Shown here: positions 18,814 to 29,835 of the stretch, in pieces
Layout of the letters: every line of letters starts with the position of its first letter
How positions within the stretch are numbered: the first letter of the stretch is position 1
Source: Undibacterium sp. 5I1
Lineage (GTDB): Bacteria; Pseudomonadota; Gammaproteobacteria; Burkholderiales; Burkholderiaceae_D
Reading direction: 5' to 3'
Length of the DNA stretch: 64,000 nucleotides
Assembly: GCF_034314085.1 (NCBI RefSeq)
Contig: NZ_JAVIWI010000001.1
Location: forward strand, 558,001 to 622,000
Translations under genes and position numbers: made by a program
The notes under the pieces: model-generated
The model's input: only the letters and a program-made list of their open reading frames with translations
What the model was told of the DNA's origin: nothing
The model's database searches: none

Positions 18814-18840
18814 AATCCCCGTTTATGCGGGGATTTTTTT
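18814..18840 (+). terminator. Rho-independent terminator after fliE
   Basis: AATCCCCG (18814-18821) pairs with CGGGGATT (18828-18835) around a 6-base loop and runs into a tract of seven Ts. It probably ends the fliE transcript, 217 bp after the stop codon. Confidence 0.85.
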
Positions 18841-19091
18841 CGTTTGTCATCGTTGTTTGGCGGTAGAAGTAGCATCAATAAACGCCTGAGTTGAATTTGG
18901 CATACTATAAATCGCTGTCAACAGTATTAGCTTTCTTATTCCTAGCTCAATCAGCACAGCAGCTAATTAAGGTTGTAAGGGGTGTTGGTAAGATGGTTCT
19001 GGTTTCTTTGGATGACATAGTGCGATGAGTTTGAAGAGACGTGTCGAAAATTTGTCTTAATTGGTCTTAGTATGTCGTTAATCCAGTTTTC

Positions 19092-19157
19092 ATAGTTAAA
19101 ACTAATCGATTACATAATTTAAATTGAGTTGACCTATCAATATTCGATCTCTAGAAT
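19092..19157 (+). promoter_or_regulatory. katG promoter with OxyR-like operator
   Basis: A -35 box TTGACC (19129-19134) and -10 box TAGAAT (19152-19157) are 17 bp apart. Immediately upstream, 19092-19128 follows the OxyR spacing of four tetramers separated by seven bases: ATAG, TAAT, ATAA, TGAG. The first and third elements match well, the others poorly. OxyR commonly activates katG from a site abutting the -35 box, as here. The operator is inference; the core promoter is clear. Confidence 0.6.
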
Positions 19158-19179
19158 CAATTTGGTAGTAGATATTTAA

Positions 19180-21399
<2,220 letters not shown>

Positions 21400-21487
21400 A
21401 TCATAACGTGAGACACCTCGGTGTCTGCAAAGTGCGGCCTCGATCTGATATTGGCTTGTTTGATTTTAGTTCGAGTCTGCATACATG

Positions 21488-21552
21488 ACTTAACCGCATC
21501 CCAATAAAAATCCCCGCTTTTGACGGGGATTTTTATTGGGATGCGGTTAAGT
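21488..21552. terminator. Long bidirectional terminator between katG and ycgR
   Basis: A perfect 29-bp inverted repeat (21488-21516 and 21524-21552) surrounds a 7-base loop. The GC-rich CCCCG/CGGGG core next to the loop is flanked by A-runs on one side and T-runs on the other, so the core hairpin ends transcription in both directions, for katG (+) and ycgR (-). Arms this long exceed what termination needs. Confidence 0.85.
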
Positions 21553-21566
21553 TATTTACAAAAACA

Positions 21567-22328
21567 TTATCGCGTGCCGTTTATTTTAGAATTACGTTCT
21601 CTTTCCAACTTCATGATGTAGCGTTGAATACTTGCTAATACCGTATTAGACATATTTAAAAATTGGCAACCAAGTCGACGATTGGTCTTGCCATTGAGCA
21701 GGATTAAGTCCTGGGCGTTCCTGATTTGCAAAGTAGTGTCGATTAAGCCGATATCAGGGAAATCAACTTTGCAATGCTTATAGATCGTACCGATTTCGCT
21801 ATCTAATAATTTTCTGTCATCCAGTATTGCAATACCACCACAACTGATATCGACCAGAGAAAACTTCGCAGTTTCAGTGCCAAGATCTGTATCTATGGAG
21901 ATCGCACAGCGAATAGGGTTGGACAGTGGTGTGTTGATACGATAATACTCACGGCGTTGAAGGCGGATTACACTCACGGGTATCGCGAATTGCAGTGCAG
22001 GACGATTTTCAAACGTCTCTCGCTGGACACCAGTAGATGAAAACTGAATGCTGATTCTATCTAACAGGCCTTCAAACGACACTCGCGGCGCTTCTACAAT
22101 ACGTTGATTGGCTAGTTGGCTTGGTGCGCTATCAATAATTAATGTGTTGTTACTATCATCTACATCAAGGATGGAGGTGATAAAAACTTCTGTACCCCCG
22201 TTAATCATCATACTAATCAACTGATTGCCCTCTTTTAAACCACGCAACAATGCAATGATCTCGCGACGTGAGTCAACTTGGTAGGGGCTCTGATTTTCGG
22301 TGCCTAGTACTGGAGGTGAGGATTGCAT
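21567..22328 (-). CDS. ycgR: Flagellar brake protein YcgR (cyclic di-GMP receptor)
   Basis: A 253-residue protein with an N-terminal YcgR domain (about 20-120) and a C-terminal PilZ domain. The PilZ cyclic di-GMP motifs are visible: RLQRREYYRIN (RxxxR class) and DISCGGIAI (D/N-x-S-x-x-G). On binding cyclic di-GMP, YcgR contacts the motor and slows or biases rotation. It is the last gene of the fliD-fliS-fliT-fliK2-fhlB-ycgR run and ends at the long terminator. Confidence 0.92.
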   Translation of the reverse strand: MQSSPPVLGTENQSPYQVDSRREIIALLRGLKEGNQLISMMINGGTEVFITSILDVDDSNNTLIIDSAPSQLANQRIVEAPRVSFEGLLDRISIQFSSTGVQRETFENRPALQFAIPVSVIRLQRREYYRINTPLSNPIRCAISIDTDLGTETAKFSLVDISCGGIAILDDRKLLDSEIGTIYKHCKVDFPDIGLIDTTLQIRNAQDLILLNGKTNRRLGCQFLNMSNTVLASIQRYIMKLERERNSKINGTR

Positions 22329-22368
22329 GTTCTTAGTATAATTTTAGAGAGTAGGTGAATTGCTTACT

Positions 22369-22719
22369 TTACCCTTTTGGTGGGGGTAAAGCAGACGCCG
22401 AATTTCCAGATTCTATATGGTAAAGCCAAGCGAGCAGTTCTGCAACAGCGCGATACAGTGCTGGCGGTATATCTTGATCTAACTCTACTTTCATTAACAA
22501 AGAAACCAGCTCTTTGGATTGATGCACGTACACCCCATGCTCTTTTGCACGTGCAATAATTTGCTCCGCGATTACTCCCTTACCTTTAGCCACAATTTTT
22601 GGTGCAGAGCTGCCTGTCTCGTAAGCGATCGCAACCGCATTTTGTGTCGTTGGTTTGATCGTTGATGTCGATGCTGGCGATGACACTTCCGATTTTGGCG
22701 CTGACTTAGGCGTTGTCAT
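22369..22719 (-). CDS. FlhB C-terminal-domain-like protein (FhlB/YlqH type)
   Basis: A 116-residue protein from ATG 22719 that matches the cytoplasmic C-terminal domain of FlhB (AVAIAYETGSSAPKIVAKGKG ... LVSLLMKVELDQDIPPALYRAVAELLAWLY) without the membrane part. Full FlhB autocleaves at NPTH; here the region before the domain reads TQNAVAIAY, so the cleavage motif is absent. Such stand-alone domains sit next to fliK-like genes and may modulate substrate switching. It overlaps the end of the upstream fliK-like gene by 14 bp; a TTG at 22743 would give a longer form. Confidence 0.85.
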   Translation of the reverse strand: MTTPKSAPKSEVSSPASTSTIKPTTQNAVAIAYETGSSAPKIVAKGKGVIAEQIIARAKEHGVYVHQSKELVSLLMKVELDQDIPPALYRAVAELLAWLYHIESGNSASALPPPKG

Positions 22720-23869
22720 CGTGTTTAATAGAGAAAGAGTCAAGCTGAGAGCCAGCTAGTTCAATAGAATCGGCCAGCGCACTGACATGGCTTTGTAATA
22801 ACGTGGCGCTTTCTGGATTACTGGCACGTAAATAAAACTGTAAATGATTTCCTTGCAAGCTTATTTTTGCAGAGATTGCTCCCAGTGTGGGCAGTTCAAA
22901 ACGCACAGCACTTTGCCAGGACGGGACAGCCTCTGCTTGTGCTGATGTTTGCTGACTGTCATCCTTTACGATTTCCCACTCCATTGGCATGCCAGGTAAT
23001 AAATTACCTTGCCACGTTATTTTTTGTTGTTCTAAGGTGTCCAGTTGTAAATGAATAATTTGTGCCAAGCTGGAATTGTCAGCCATTTTGTTCATCAAGG
23101 TGTTGACATCAGTTGTCTGACTTGTTTGCTGCGTCGCTTGTTGTGCCTGAGGTTCCCGCATCAGGTCACTGAGAGACATTTTGCCTTGCGCCCAATCAGC
23201 AACATGAGATTCATAAAATAAGCCGCTGGATGATATTGCTTGCTGCAAGTTGGCGGCTAATTTTTCAGGTGATGCGAAGGTACTGGGGTCCTGTGCTAAT
23301 GCAGTTTTACCGACCAATGTGAGTGGCGCACCTTGTTGCAGGTTTTGTTGTTGCGCTGCTTGCAAAATACTATTAATCAGTTTTCCAGCGGTGCTTAAAT
23401 TAGTGGGTGTACTGGTATATTGCTCAAGCAGTCCTAACGCGGCCCTGGCGGTATCTTCTGCTGCGACAGGTAATTTAGATGAGGTGGAAATCGAGTTTTG
23501 TTGCCCTACATCTTGCAACATTTTCCCGATTAAATCTTGCCTTGAGAATGAGGCAGTAGTCGTAATCGCATTGTCTCCACTACCAAGCAGGAAGGTTGGC
23601 CTCGGGTTTAGTGCGAGCAGAGTCAGAGCCAATTTGTCACCGGGCTTGGTATCGTCCGGCAGCGCCATTCTCGCTGTCACACCGGCGATTTTGACAAAAA
23701 AAGTCCCGTCATTTAAACGGGACAGCGCTTCGCCTTGCACTTGCTTACCAATGACTAATTGATCTAGCTTAGAAACAACATCTTGCTTAATCCCTCCAAC
23801 AGAGGCCGCCGCAGATAACGCCTCTGTATTGGATGCGGGTCTTGGCAGGTTATCAATCCCCGGCAACAT
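22706..23869 (-). CDS. FliK-like flagellar hook-length control family protein (second copy)
   Basis: A 387-residue protein whose C-terminal part (about 285-380) resembles the Flg_hook domain, with RFELPTLGAISAKISLQGNHLQFYL. The rest is Gln/Ala/Ser-rich and probably disordered. It is distinct from the longer fliK at 9906-11996. It is followed by an FlhB-like domain gene with which it overlaps, so the pair mirrors the FliK-FlhB functional pair of the main export system. Its exact role is not known to me. Confidence 0.8.
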   Translation of the reverse strand: MLPGIDNLPRPASNTEALSAAASVGGIKQDVVSKLDQLVIGKQVQGEALSRLNDGTFFVKIAGVTARMALPDDTKPGDKLALTLLALNPRPTFLLGSGDNAITTTASFSRQDLIGKMLQDVGQQNSISTSSKLPVAAEDTARAALGLLEQYTSTPTNLSTAGKLINSILQAAQQQNLQQGAPLTLVGKTALAQDPSTFASPEKLAANLQQAISSSGLFYESHVADWAQGKMSLSDLMREPQAQQATQQTSQTTDVNTLMNKMADNSSLAQIIHLQLDTLEQQKITWQGNLLPGMPMEWEIVKDDSQQTSAQAEAVPSWQSAVRFELPTLGAISAKISLQGNHLQFYLRASNPESATLLQSHVSALADSIELAGSQLDSFSIKHDDNA

Positions 23870-23877
23870 GATAGCCG

Positions 23878-24222
23878 TTAGCCTGTTCGGCTAGCGCCGT
23901 AGGCTTTTGAGAGCTTACGACTGGATTCAGAACTTTTCATTAAATTAGCTAATTGCGCCATCCAAGGTTCAGTTAAATCTCTGATTTCTTTATCGTCAGC
24001 CAGGATTTTTTTAATGATCTGAATTTTTTTATTGCGTAAATCTGGTGGAAGTTCTGCACTTACTTCATTTGCTCTCAAAGTTTGTACTTGCGAGGAGCAA
24101 TCATTCTCCAATTTAGCCAATAAATCCCAATCACCTATTCGGGCAGCGTTAAGCATTTGGTCCGTTATATGGGCAACATTTTCGTAAATCGACATCATTT
24201 TCATGCTATCCATTTGCATCAA
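23878..24222 (-). CDS. fliT: Flagellar protein FliT
   Basis: A 114-residue helical protein following fliS with a 4-bp overlap, in the usual fliD-fliS-fliT order. FliT is the chaperone of the filament cap protein FliD and can regulate flagellar transcription. Several Met codons at the N-terminus (MMQMDSMKMM) leave the exact start open. The family is poorly conserved, so the call leans on position and size. Confidence 0.85.
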   Translation of the reverse strand: MMQMDSMKMMSIYENVAHITDQMLNAARIGDWDLLAKLENDCSSQVQTLRANEVSAELPPDLRNKKIQIIKKILADDKEIRDLTEPWMAQLANLMKSSESSRKLSKAYGASRTG

Positions 24223-24698
24223 GCCTCAAGAAATTTGGATGAGCGAGGAGCAAGTGCATCTACCTGCTGTGGCAGCCTGACTGTTTCTGATTCGGCAGTT
24301 GCCGCTAATGGAGCGATTGCTTCCCAGGTAGTTTTTAAATCGCGAAGTAAATCGCGTACTTCAATTAATATTTCTGCTTTATTTTTTAAATTAGCAACTA
24401 ATAACTGATTGCCCATATAGGCATAAAGTGAGTCGAGACTGAGAGCAATTTCACCACCGACTTTTTTATCCAGACTTGCGCGCAGACCATTTTCGATAAT
24501 CGAAATTGCTTTGGAAATGGATTGACCTTTAGCGGCAATATTACCCGCTTCAAGATTTTGCAATGCATTAGAAATGGCCGTGATCGCACCGTCAAACAGC
24601 ATGACAATCAGTGTATGTGGACTGGCTGCAATGACACCAGTTTCCATTCCAACTTTTGCGTAGGCATTAGCACCGCGAGTCTGTGATGAGCCAAACAT
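24219..24698 (-). CDS. fliS: Flagellin export chaperone FliS
   Basis: A 159-residue protein with typical FliS features: early Tyr/Ala motif GANAYAKVGMETGVIAASPH, then LIVMLFDGAITAISNAL. FliS binds the C-terminus of flagellin and prevents it from polymerising in the cytoplasm. The C-terminal tail is about 20-25 residues longer than in enterobacterial FliS. It lies 75 bp downstream of fliD. Confidence 0.94.
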   Translation of the reverse strand: MFGSSQTRGANAYAKVGMETGVIAASPHTLIVMLFDGAITAISNALQNLEAGNIAAKGQSISKAISIIENGLRASLDKKVGGEIALSLDSLYAYMGNQLLVANLKNKAEILIEVRDLLRDLKTTWEAIAPLAATAESETVRLPQQVDALAPRSSKFLEA

Positions 24699-24773
24699 AA
24701 TGGTAGATTCCTCTTTTGAGCTTCGATTTATACGTTGAATTGTTTTTGTTAATCAAAAAAATTCGCGTAGTAA

Positions 24774-26780
24774 TTATTTTGAGCTGCCTGTTAGTGCCGA
24801 TAACTGCTGGGTTAAAAATGTACTGGTGCTATTTAAACTGCTAATGATCGAATCCAAGGCTGTAAATTGGGCGCGGTAACGCGCTTCGATATCGATCAGG
24901 CGACTGTTCAGATCGTCTGTTTGTTTGCTGAGATCTTTCAGACTTCGATTGACGCCATCAGTGGAGCTTGCGATCGTTCCTGAGCTTCCCAAAAATCCAT
25001 TCAGCAGACTGGTCAATTTGCTGGCATATCCAATCGAATAATTGACGGTGCCTCTATCGCCAACCGAACCACCTGCTACCAGTATTTTTAGCCCCTCAGT
25101 ATTCGTCCCGACCACACCAGTCAAGGTTTGCCCTGATCCGCTGACTTGCGAGCCATTAAGAGTGCCAGCAACGTCTAACCCTGCCGTACCAGTTAATTGT
25201 GTTCCAGTGAGACTAGCGGCTCCGGTACCGGTACCGTCCGCTATTGCCACATTAGACGCTGAACCATAATTAGTCGATTGCAATATTAATTGCCCGCTAT
25301 TATTGATACTCGCTTTGACAGTTGATCCGATGGCCGAAAATGCTGATGTAGTATTGATGGCTGTTTGCACAGCGGTAGCTAATTGCGCAGGCGTATAACT
25401 ACCTGCAGGTATGGCAACACTGGCATTCAGATTATTTAACGTTACGCTCAGAGTTGTACTTGGATCAATCGTCGTTGTGGCTGGCAAAGCAAGATCGCCC
25501 GTCAAGCTGCCTTGAGTAGCAAGTTGAGTGACGTTCAGCGCATAAGTCCCTGCTTTTGTCGCAGAGGTAGAACCTGCAACACTAGTCAAACTATCGCTGG
25601 TCTTACCGATAGAAGCGAACAAACCTCCTACATCGCTAAAATTATTCGTCAATGCAGTGCTTAACTTTGTAGAGTCAAGTGATAAAGAACCATCTTTTTG
25701 GAACGACACGCCGATTTGGGATAATGTAGTTAAGCCACCACCCAAGCCGTTGACTGAGGCAGACAGGGAGTTACGGATTTGATTTTGAACACTTTGAGTT
25801 GTCGAGTCGCCCAATAGCAGGCCACCTTTTTGTGTGCTGCTATTGTAGGCGGTAAGACTGGTAATTGTTGCATTGAGAGCGTTATATGCTTGTACGAAAC
25901 TATTGACGCCATTTTGTACCGAACCTGAGTTAGTCGTTACCGAAACTGTTGTTGATCCTACTTTGGTTAAGTTGAGAGTAACACCCGGTAGTGAACTAGT
26001 GACTGTATTTGCCGCGCTGGTGATATTTATCCCATTGACTTTCAGGTTGGCATTTTGAGCATTACTGATTTCAGTAAAATTTTGCGTTCCCGACGGGTCA
26101 TAATTAAGTAGATTGGCTATCGTAGCATCACCGGTTGAACTAATTTTTAAGCTGGAAGCTACACCGGTTTTGCTTGAGTTGAGTACCAAGTGGTAAGGCG
26201 TCGCGCTACCATCACCAACAATCGATGCCGTGACACCTACGCCAGCCGTATTGATCGCATCGCGGATGCCTTGCAGCGAATTGTTCGTGCTATCAATAGT
26301 AATGGTACCCGTTGTTTGAGTTGTATCTTGTGCAAACGTCGCACCACTGTAGGTGCCGTTGGTAGCAGTGCCAGTGATCGTACCAAGCTGGAACGACACC
26401 GTGGTTGATGCGCCTGTTCCAATTGCGTCTGAAGAACTAGCCTGACCCACGCTGGAAATACTTTGACTTTGTGCCAGCTGACTTATCGCGATATTATATG
26501 TCCCAGCTGTAGCTGATGCAGCAGCGGTCGCAGATATAATCGTAGAGTCGCTTGATGTGGCAGTCAAAGACTGAAATACAGATGGCTTGCTTAAATTTGA
26601 CACTGCACTTTGGAATGAGCTTAGCGCACTGTTCAGAGTGCCATAGGCAGAAACTTTGGCTTGGTAACTCGCTTGTTTAGTTGCCAAGCTGGTTAACGGC
26701 TGACTTTCCACTTGCATCAGCTTACTTACAAGTGAATTAACATCAAGGCCTGAGCCTATACCCGTGGATTGAATGGACAC
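24774..26780 (-). CDS. fliD: Flagellar filament cap protein FliD
   Basis: A 668-residue protein. The N-terminal domain contains GIGSGLDVNSLVSKLMQVE and the C-terminal domain ends with a heptad-rich helix. The middle, exposed part carries flagellin_IN-like segments and is Thr/Ser/Ala-rich. FliD forms the cap under which flagellin polymerises and may act in adhesion. A strong sigma-28 promoter lies at 26815-26841, so it starts its own late transcript. Confidence 0.95.
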   Translation of the reverse strand: MSIQSTGIGSGLDVNSLVSKLMQVESQPLTSLATKQASYQAKVSAYGTLNSALSSFQSAVSNLSKPSVFQSLTATSSDSTIISATAAASATAGTYNIAISQLAQSQSISSVGQASSSDAIGTGASTTVSFQLGTITGTATNGTYSGATFAQDTTQTTGTITIDSTNNSLQGIRDAINTAGVGVTASIVGDGSATPYHLVLNSSKTGVASSLKISSTGDATIANLLNYDPSGTQNFTEISNAQNANLKVNGINITSAANTVTSSLPGVTLNLTKVGSTTVSVTTNSGSVQNGVNSFVQAYNALNATITSLTAYNSSTQKGGLLLGDSTTQSVQNQIRNSLSASVNGLGGGLTTLSQIGVSFQKDGSLSLDSTKLSTALTNNFSDVGGLFASIGKTSDSLTSVAGSTSATKAGTYALNVTQLATQGSLTGDLALPATTTIDPSTTLSVTLNNLNASVAIPAGSYTPAQLATAVQTAINTTSAFSAIGSTVKASINNSGQLILQSTNYGSASNVAIADGTGTGAASLTGTQLTGTAGLDVAGTLNGSQVSGSGQTLTGVVGTNTEGLKILVAGGSVGDRGTVNYSIGYASKLTSLLNGFLGSSGTIASSTDGVNRSLKDLSKQTDDLNSRLIDIEARYRAQFTALDSIISSLNSTSTFLTQQLSALTGSSK

Positions 26781-26814
26781 CTGATTCCCCTTTACAAGAA
26801 ACTACTATATCTAG

Positions 26815-26841
26815 TTATCGGCAAAAGCAAACCAGACTTTA
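26815..26841 (-). promoter_or_regulatory. Sigma-28 (FliA) promoter of fliD
   Basis: Read on the minus strand: TAAAGTCT, 11 bases, GCCGATAA. The -10 element is a perfect match to the consensus and the -35 differs by one or two bases. It ends about 35 bp before the fliD start codon at 26780. Confidence 0.88.
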
Positions 26842-26887
26842 GAAGGGGATTTACCTGCCTATTTCAAAACTGAACGTTTTTAGCATT

Positions 26888-27265
26888 TCAGGCGCTTTGT
26901 TTGATCAATAGTCCCTGAAGTTTATCCAGAGACTTAGAAATTTCCAGCACTTCCTCATTTGGTATCTGGCGCAGAACTTGTTTGGTCTGCTGATCAATGA
27001 GTTTGACCACAACATGCTTAGAGTCTGGATCAATACTAAATTCTAAGCCTTGTGAACTAGATTGAAGTGATTTATTAATATCTTTCACCGCAGCCTCAAC
27101 CTGTTCTCTGGTTGCTTGCGTTTTGCCCGCAGGAGTAACTGCTAGTGATGTATCTAGCGGCGTTGCTGCCTTGGCATTAGATGTCGGGGCGATGTTGCCA
27201 GATGGGGGACGATCTGAGACAGTTTGCCCTGATGGTAGTTGATTACCAGTCGAAAGAGCATCCAT
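26888..27265 (-). CDS. flaG: FlaG family flagellar protein
   Basis: A 125-residue protein whose C-terminal half is the FlaG domain (LEFSIDPDSKHVVVKLIDQ ... VLRQIPNEEVLEISKSLDKLQG). FlaG proteins influence filament length or form by an uncertain mechanism. It lies between fliC and fliD. AAAGGAAA precedes ATG 27265. Transcription probably comes from the fliC promoter by read-through past the hairpin at 27288-27314. Confidence 0.9.
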   Translation of the reverse strand: MDALSTGNQLPSGQTVSDRPPSGNIAPTSNAKAATPLDTSLAVTPAGKTQATREQVEAAVKDINKSLQSSSQGLEFSIDPDSKHVVVKLIDQQTKQVLRQIPNEEVLEISKSLDKLQGLLIKQSA

Positions 27266-27287
27266 GATTGTTTCCTTTAAGTAAAAT

Positions 27288-27314
27288 TCCCCTGGTCAAA
27301 AAATGACCAGGGGA
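27288..27314 (-). terminator. Hairpin after fliC (terminator or attenuator)
   Basis: A perfect 11-bp stem (27288-27298 with 27304-27314) surrounds a 5-base loop in the gap between fliC and flaG. On the minus strand it is followed by only four Ts, so termination may be partial. That would give abundant fliC message and a smaller amount of flaG read-through. Confidence 0.75.
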
Positions 27315-27352
27315 TTGCACTTTTCAATGAAGAGTTAAACCCCTGCCATTGA

Positions 27353-29143
27353 TTAACGCAACAGAGCCAACACACCCTGTGGCAAGGCATTTGCCTGTGC
27401 CAAGATCGCTGTACCTGCTTGTTGCAATACTTGACCACGTGTCAAGTTAGCAGTTTCAGCAGCGAAGTCAGTATCCTGAATACGGCTACGGGAAGTAGTC
27501 AAATTCTCTGCCGTTGTTTGCAAGCTGCTGACAGCAGAGGCAAAACGGTTTTGATACGCACCCAAGGACGCACGTGAGCTATTGACCGATGCCAGAGCAG
27601 CATCAATGGTTGCCAAAGCAGACGTTGCACCCGATGCTGTGGTCAAATCCAGTGAAGAGAGGCCTGCGCCTGCCGTTGCTGTTGCCGCTGTGTTACCAGC
27701 AGTTAAGCCAGACGCTGTGGCACCAGCTCCAGCTACTGTCGTCGTACCTACTGCAAGACCAGTATTTGCAAGGGTTGCATTACCTTTTGTCGTAACAGTA
27801 AATCCAGCGCTTTGGGCTCCGGCAAGAGTTAAAACACCTCCTGTATTAGTGGCGGTAACACCAGTTTGTGATGTCTTGGCATTAATTGCAGCAGCTATTA
27901 ATACACCTTGCGCTGTAGCAGTTGCAGCAGTGCCAACGGTGCCAATATCGACACCGTTGATATTGATGTCGCCTGCGCTAAGTGAGAAGTTAGTTCCGGT
28001 GATGGTTGTGCCACTTGTTGTACCTGTTCCACCATTTGCTAATGTAATACCAGCAGAGCTTGTCGATGACAACGATACTGTACCAACGGTTGTTTTAATA
28101 CCAGCTGTTGCAGCAGCAATGCCTGTTGTTAAACCGGTGTTAGTATCGTTGGCGCCAGCGTTGGCAGATTTTGTGATGGTAATATTTCTAGCATCTGATG
28201 CGGTTAGTGATACGGCGCCTGTCGTGCTGTCAAAGGTTGCTGTTACACCAGTCTGGCTAGTTTTTGAATTGACTGCAGCGGTTACTTGAGCACCGCGTTC
28301 TGCGACAGAGCCTGCCGCCGCGAGTGCGCCAATATCGACACCATTGATTTTGATATCACCAGCGGCGATTGCGGCAGTAGCACTAGTTGCAGTGCCTGTC
28401 ACAGTCGTTGCATTCGCACTGGCAGTAACACCAGTTTGACCGCTTACCGCATTAATTGCAGCGGCCTTTGCAATGGCGCTACCACTGGAGTTTGCACTGG
28501 ATACGCCATCAGAGCTAGTTGCGCCAACGTTAAAGCCGTTAATGGCCAGATCGCCGGAGTTAAGGCCCCCAATCGCGTTAGTGCTGCCAGCAAGTGTTGT
28601 AGAGTAACTAGAGTTAGAACCTACGCCTAAAGAGGAAGAATTAGCGCTGGCGATGGATGCGATGTTGATCTGATCGTTTGATGTACCGTTTGCACCAACT
28701 TGGAAGCCTTGTGATGTAAAGCTACCATCAAGTAAGTGCACGCCGTTGAAGTTAGAAGAGCCAGCAACACGGTTGATTTCAGAAATCAGCTGGTTGGATT
28801 CATTATTAATGGCAGCACGGTCAGATGCGCTGTTAGAACCGTTGGCTGCCTGAACAGCAAGGTCACGAATACGTTGTAAGTTATTGCCGATTTGCGTTAA
28901 GTCGCCCTCAGCCGTTTGCGCTAAAGAGATACCATCATTCGCATTACGAACCGCTTGGTTCAAACCACCGATTTGCGATGTCAGACGTTGAGAAATTGCC
29001 AAGCCCGCAGCATCGTCTTTTGCACTGTTAATACGTAAGCCTGATGACAAACGTTGCAAGGAAGTCGCGAGGGAGTTTTGGGACGTTGTCAAATTGCGTT
29101 GCGCATTGAGCGATGCAATATTGGTATTAATATATGAAGCCAT
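27353..29143 (-). CDS. fliC: Flagellin FliC
   Basis: A 596-residue flagellin with conserved N-terminal ([13 protein letters not shown] ... [20 protein letters not shown]) and C-terminal D0/D1 regions ([23 protein letters not shown], written here in part). The central D2/D3 part (about 170-490) is Ser/Thr/Ala-rich and contains at least three flagellin_IN-like repeats of the form GDIxINGVDIG ... KTSQTGVTA. This exposed, Ser/Thr-rich region is a plausible glycosylation target, given the sugar-modification island that diverges from this gene. TAAGGAGT precedes the ATG. A sigma-28 promoter is at 29236-29262. Confidence 0.96.
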   Translation of the reverse strand: MASYINTNIASLNAQRNLTTSQNSLATSLQRLSSGLRINSAKDDAAGLAISQRLTSQIGGLNQAVRNANDGISLAQTAEGDLTQIGNNLQRIRDLAVQAANGSNSASDRAAINNESNQLISEINRVAGSSNFNGVHLLDGSFTSQGFQVGANGTSNDQINIASIASANSSSLGVGSNSSYSTTLAGSTNAIGGLNSGDLAINGFNVGATSSDGVSSANSSGSAIAKAAAINAVSGQTGVTASANATTVTGTATSATAAIAAGDIKINGVDIGALAAAGSVAERGAQVTAAVNSKTSQTGVTATFDSTTGAVSLTASDARNITITKSANAGANDTNTGLTTGIAAATAGIKTTVGTVSLSSTSSAGITLANGGTGTTSGTTITGTNFSLSAGDININGVDIGTVGTAATATAQGVLIAAAINAKTSQTGVTATNTGGVLTLAGAQSAGFTVTTKGNATLANTGLAVGTTTVAGAGATASGLTAGNTAATATAGAGLSSLDLTTASGATSALATIDAALASVNSSRASLGAYQNRFASAVSSLQTTAENLTTSRSRIQDTDFAAETANLTRGQVLQQAGTAILAQANALPQGVLALLR

Positions 29144-29235
29144 GGTGATACTCCTTACCTAAGTTATTTGAACTGGCGAGTGGCCTTAAACTTTGGTCTG
29201 TCTTGTTAAGACTACAGGACCGCCGTTGTTATCAG

Positions 29236-29262
29236 GTATCGGACGGATGCTTAAAAAGTTTA
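29236..29262 (-). promoter_or_regulatory. Sigma-28 (FliA) promoter of fliC
   Basis: On the minus strand: TAAACTTT, 11 bases, TCCGATAC. Both elements are close to the FliA consensus (TAAAGTTT-N11-GCCGATAA) with the exact spacing. It lies about 90 bp before the fliC start, leaving a fairly long untranslated leader. Confidence 0.85.
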
Positions 29263-29835
29263 ATGAATTTCCCCAAGTAAATATTTTATTTAGGGTGTAA
29301 AGTTTTATTTGCTCGCCCGTTAGTCGGCATCAATTCGAATTACTTGAGGGTGAAAATGATCTTATTTTCAAGATGAATTTTCTATAAATTTTGCTAATCT
29401 TCATCTAAATAATTCTGCTGACGATGCATTTAGGCGTTTTGGAAAGTTAAACCAAAGTTCGCTGCCTTAGCTTTAATATCAATTTGCCATTGTTAATGTT
29501 AATACTGACCATTTATTAGAATTTGTATAAGACAGTCCGGCGATGACAATATTATTGTGTCATCGAGAACTTAGCTAATTCACTTAAATTTATTGCTGAT
29601 GTTTATCCCCGTAATTTAATACTCTATGGGTGTATTAAAAGTTGTCTAGGTATTAATTGGTCTATAAGGTGTATTTTAAGAAAATAGTGGGGGAGTATCT
29701 GTGGATTGAGCAGTCGCCATTAGTAATTGCGAACACATGCAGCGACGCAAATTCACTTATATCTTACGGTGGCTATTAATTATTCGGTAGCTTTACTGAG
29801 CATCATTTTTTCACTGGTATAAAAGGAAATCAAAC
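29263..29835. other. Intergenic region between fliC promoter and the glycosylation island
   Basis: No gene is seen. It holds one copy of the GGGGAGTATA repeat (29616-29699) and a palindrome at 29541-29564, CGATGACAAT / ATTGTGTCATCG with a two-base bulge, that could be an operator or hairpin. The promoter of the plus-strand island must lie here, but no box pair is convincing; no second sigma-28 site was found. Confidence 0.5.
29616..29699 (-). repeat. GGGGAGTATA intergenic repeat, copy 4
   Basis: It is in reverse orientation: on the plus strand it begins AATACTC-tatgggt-GTATT and ends TAGTGGGGGAGTATC. The central pair TTGTCTAGG / TTGGTCTA is degenerate. It lies in the fliC to OGT intergenic region. 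Confidence 0.75.

Noticed and set aside
27582..28289. 235-codon open frame on the plus strand opposite fliC
   Set aside because: It is the antisense frame of the repetitive Ala/Thr/Val-coding region of flagellin. It has no ribosome binding site or recognisable domain.
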